From Thunnus maccoyii (lineage: Eukaryota > Chordata > Actinopteri > Scombriformes > Scombridae): DNA of 64,000 nucleotides. The stretch covers positions 24,079,067 through 24,143,066 of the forward strand of contig NC_056545.1 of the NCBI RefSeq assembly GCF_910596095.1. Direction: 5' to 3'. Shown one piece after another: positions 61,070-64,000 of the stretch. Position 1 is the stretch's first letter; each line of letters begins with the position of its first letter. Below the pieces are notes generated by a model that was not told where the DNA came from, searched no databases, and saw only the letters and a program-made list of their open reading frames with translations. The translations under genes and the position numbers were made by a program.

Positions 61070-61138
61070 AGTACCAGTCAAAAGTTTGGACACACCTTCC
61101 TTGAATGGGAAAGTGTGTGCCAACTTTTGACTGGTACT
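61070..61138. mobile_element. Tc1-like inverted-repeat remnant
   Basis: AGTACCAGTCAAAAGTTTGG with ACACAC (61070-61095) and its near-perfect complement (61113-61138; 24 of 26 positions) around a 17-base centre. The two ends of a fish Tc1/mariner-type element are fused into a 69-bp palindrome, with the interior lost. Confidence 0.7.
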
Positions 61139-61289
61139 GTATATATTGTTAAAGTGCCAAAGTCTTGAACATTTCAATACTGTATAAAGGTCACTATCTT
61201 AAATGAAGCAGATTTGACATTGAGACAGCAATGTCAGTCAGTCAGTCAGTCACTCAGTGTACCACTTTGATTCAGATTCAATTATTGGA

Positions 61290-61845
61290 AGGCTTAAGAT
61301 GAAATTTTGGACATTCATGGTCTGTGACTCCGTTGATCCCTTACCTTTTTCTCAAGAGCCATCACAAATTTTCAATTTGTCTAATACTTTGGTTCATGAC
61401 CAAATACCTGCAAAGTGAATTACATTGCCATCAACCTCAGCTGTACTTTGTGTTTAGTACTAATTATCAAATGTCAGCATGCACACATGCTAAACTAAGA
61501 TGATGAACATGATAAATATTATACCAGCAACATGTTAGCATCATCATTGTGAGCATGTTATAGTGAAAAGTAGTAGCGTGCACAGCTCCAAAATCTTGAG
61601 CGCGGTATCGGGTGCACAATTGTGCGTGAGGATCAAAACAAACAGAACACTGGCATTCACAGATCAATAGTGTTCTTATCCACTGTAGGCGAAAACAAGC
61701 GCGTTTCAGCTAGAAGCCATCATCAGTGACAATAATCAGGCTGACGATGATCTTTGAGTGCCATTGAACATGTTGCCATGTTAGCTTCAGCATTTAGCAC
61801 AGCCTGACAGAGCAAATAGCATGGCTGTAGACTCTAGATTCATAA
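61290..61845 (+). repeat. Dispersed repeat family copy 2, interrupted
   Basis: Shares GACATTCATGGTC, GACCAAATACCTGCAAAG, GCTAAACTAAGATG, TTGTGAGCATGTTA and CATGGCTGTAGACTC with copy 1, in the same order. Between GAGCATGTTA and GCCATGTTAGC lies about 200 bp with no counterpart, apparently a later insertion (61562-61775). Confidence 0.65.
61562..61775. mobile_element. Insertion inside repeat copy 2
   Basis: GC-richer block including TTGAGCGCGGTATCGGGTGC, the palindrome GCACAATTGTGC (61614-61625) and AAACAAGCGCGTTTCAGC. It is absent from copy 1 at the equivalent place. It resembles a moderately repeated fish element. Ends and class not determined. Confidence 0.5.
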
Positions 61846-63516
61846 ACAAGAGCATAAAAATGCAATTCATTGAGACACATAGGCTCTTTGAGCAAATAAA
61901 GAACCACAAGAACGTACTTTTCATGCCTCTCTTCTTTCACCACACAGGCACACACGGGTGCATGCACACAACCACAAGCACAACATAAAACATTCACAAA
62001 CAAGAGAACCCAAATATATCTCTATCATTACAAACCCCAAAACAGCCAATGGGGTATCTCAGAACAAACCAAGACGCTGGTATTATTCTCATGCAATAAT
62101 AATAATAACTGTTACTGTAAGCAAAGAGCTTTTGTCATTCATGTCCACAACCAAGCCCATTGCCACTGCAACACCAGACGAACATCTGGTATTATTCATC
62201 TGGTATTATTATGTAAACAACTTACAGTCAGTTTCATAAAACAGGGATTGTCCAGGTCACACAGAACAGATGCAAAATAATGGCACTAATACACTTTCTC
62301 TAAGAAATAAAGCTGTAATATTACAGTATGTTATTATTCTTACATCACATCTACTAAGTCTGAAAATTGGGGCGTTCTGTTAGTAACACAGTCTGTATCA
62401 CTGAAAGGGCTGGATGGATGGCCAGAGAAAATAACCAGTTTGTTGGTCACTGGTGCAAAGCTATTCCCCTTTAATGACAGAAGTACTTCAACATATTGAG
62501 CCCTTTAAATGAAAGTCTTTTCTTTTACCTAATAATACAACAAATGCCACCAAACAAGCTGTCAAGACTTACTGTAAACACTCATCCCCAGACACATTAA
62601 AGATGATCAGGCTTTGAAATTTTAAGCTCTCTGCTGTATATACAATAAATACTGTATAGTATCATATCTACAGTACGTCAGTCTTTTGGCCATGGGGTGG
62701 ACTTCAACATTTTTTTTAATTATAATGCTGTTTGAAGCATAGCAGACATATGTGAACAGAGTGGTGCAGAATGAAATGAAAGTCCTCATCAAGCAAAAAG
62801 CACTGCTCATCGCTCATCATTCTCATCCTCAATATGCTTAGATACAGTTTTAGCTCCGGGGGGGTAAAAAACACTCTAAATTCACTGTTTCTTCCCCAAT
62901 CAGCCACAAAGGTATGTGGCCTCTTTATGAGGGATGTTTGTTCAGCGACATTTCTGTATTATGCATAATTAAACTTAAGCATACTACACTTACTAATTGT
63001 GCATGAATAAGGCAAAACATTTCTCAGTCATGAATTAAATAATTCAGCAGTCTACCAGTCACACCAAAGGAGAAAAGAATACTCCAAAAAATAATGAATA
63101 AATTACATTATTCTCTTTCCTAAATTAATGCAATAGTACATTTAAAAAGAGCAATTATGGGAAAAATATACAGGGTTTTATATGTGAAGAAATTAAACAA
63201 AAAAAGCCCAATTTTCATTAAATGTTGAATTGCTTGTTTTCTAACTCAAACATAGCAAGATATTGTGTAATTTATTAATGGTGATGTAACAACACAACAC
63301 AGCACCTGTAAAAACGACATCAAGGAGATTGTATAATTTTAAATAGACTTATTTGCGTTGTAGCGCATTTTTCTTCTCCATTGACAAGTTGCACGTTGGT
63401 AAGAGAGAGGGTGATGTTGGCACCACATCACATAATTCTCCATTCAGAGCCTCAGTGTTGAAGCTCTGTTTTCAAAGAGACAGTACATCAGAGAACCTGA
63501 CAGAGAAACTCAGCAC

Positions 63517-63546
63517 AGGGATTTTTTTTTTCTTTTTTTTTTTTTT
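63517..63546. repeat. Poly(T) tract
   Basis: T10-C-T14-type run, about 30 bases. Confidence 0.88.
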
Positions 63547-64000
63547 ACCCAGATTTGCTTGTGTTGCAGGTGTGGATGTCAAGAGAGCATCACTGTAAGA
63601 TTTAACATCAACTCTGAAATGTTTACAGACATGAAGCTGAAGACACACAACCAGAATTTGCTTTTTTGAAATCGTGATCAAAATGATCACTTTTTCAATC
63701 ACAAATCATCAAATGGTTATTTCAATATAGTCACAAATATGAACACACAGTACTTAAACTAGTATTTGATCAATTCAAACAGCATCCACTTAGTTATCTT
63801 TTTAACAACCATGTGTTTGTCCTTCCAACTTTATTATTTAACTGAGTTTCTCAATTTCTAAATCAAAATCTCAATCAACCAATCAACCTTTCCTTTCCTC
63901 GAGTGTGTTGGTGTGTATGTGTCACTCACATGTGAATGCTGCATAAATTCAATCAATACATTCAAAACAGAAATCCCAACTTCTACTCAAGTCACATTAA

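Larger units (their letters stand above)
47287..64000 (-). other. fgf11: fgf11 intron 1 or 5' flank
   Basis: No further FHF exon of the long N-terminal (A) type was found. The region holds transposon relics and microsatellites listed separately, plus one candidate short first exon at 58.6 kb. Stretches at 54.4-55.8, 56.0-58.5, 58.7-60.9 and 61.9-64.0 kb show nothing recognisable. Confidence 0.5.

Overview
This is vertebrate nuclear DNA, almost certainly from a ray-finned (teleost) fish. Genes are split into short GT-AG exons in AT-rich non-coding sequence. The dispersed repeats are of fish type: a hAT element, an L2-like LINE with a pentamer 3' tail, a DIRS relic, a Harbinger relic, Tc1-like ends and TTAA-flanked miniature elements. 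Dinucleotide microsatellites are abundant. No bacterial, plasmid or phage features are seen.

Layout. (1) 1-6432, + strand: nucleophosmin (npm1), nine coding exons corresponding to human exons 3 to the last. The start of the gene lies left of the window. Intron 10 holds a 2.3 kb hAT insertion with a perfect 8-bp target duplication. The 3' UTR follows, with poly(A) signals at 6670-6850 and 7523-7691. (2) 7.7-10.1 kb: gap between convergent genes, nothing recognised. (3) 10.15-14.7 kb, - strand: a complete claudin-7 gene (cldn7), four coding exons, 207 residues, with a GC-rich promoter. (4) 14.7-21.6 kb: intergenic, with a microsatellite, a perfect 16-bp hairpin and a Tc1-like end. (5) 21.6-28.5 kb: transposon block. 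A decayed DIRS-like retrotransposon is interrupted by an antisense 4 kb L2-like LINE. (6) 28.5-36.5 kb: intergenic plus the probable fgf11 3' UTR. (7) 36.5-47.3 kb, - strand: exons 2-5 of an FGF homologous factor, best matched to fgf11. Its usual first exon is not found. A candidate alternative first exon lies at 58581-58641. (8) 47.3-64 kb: probable fgf11 intron 1 or upstream DNA, with a decayed Harbinger transposase, a TTAA miniature element, two copies of one dispersed repeat, a 38-base G run and several microsatellites.

The three genes are not a pathway. NPM1 is a nucleolar histone and ribosome chaperone, claudin-7 a tight-junction membrane protein, and FGF11 an intracellular modulator of voltage-gated sodium channels. 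Human CLDN7 and FGF11 both lie on 17p13.1, so the cldn7-fgf11 linkage looks like conserved synteny. I found no convincing previously undescribed biological system. The most interesting leads are the candidate fgf11 first exon, the nested transposon histories and a few perfect hairpins.
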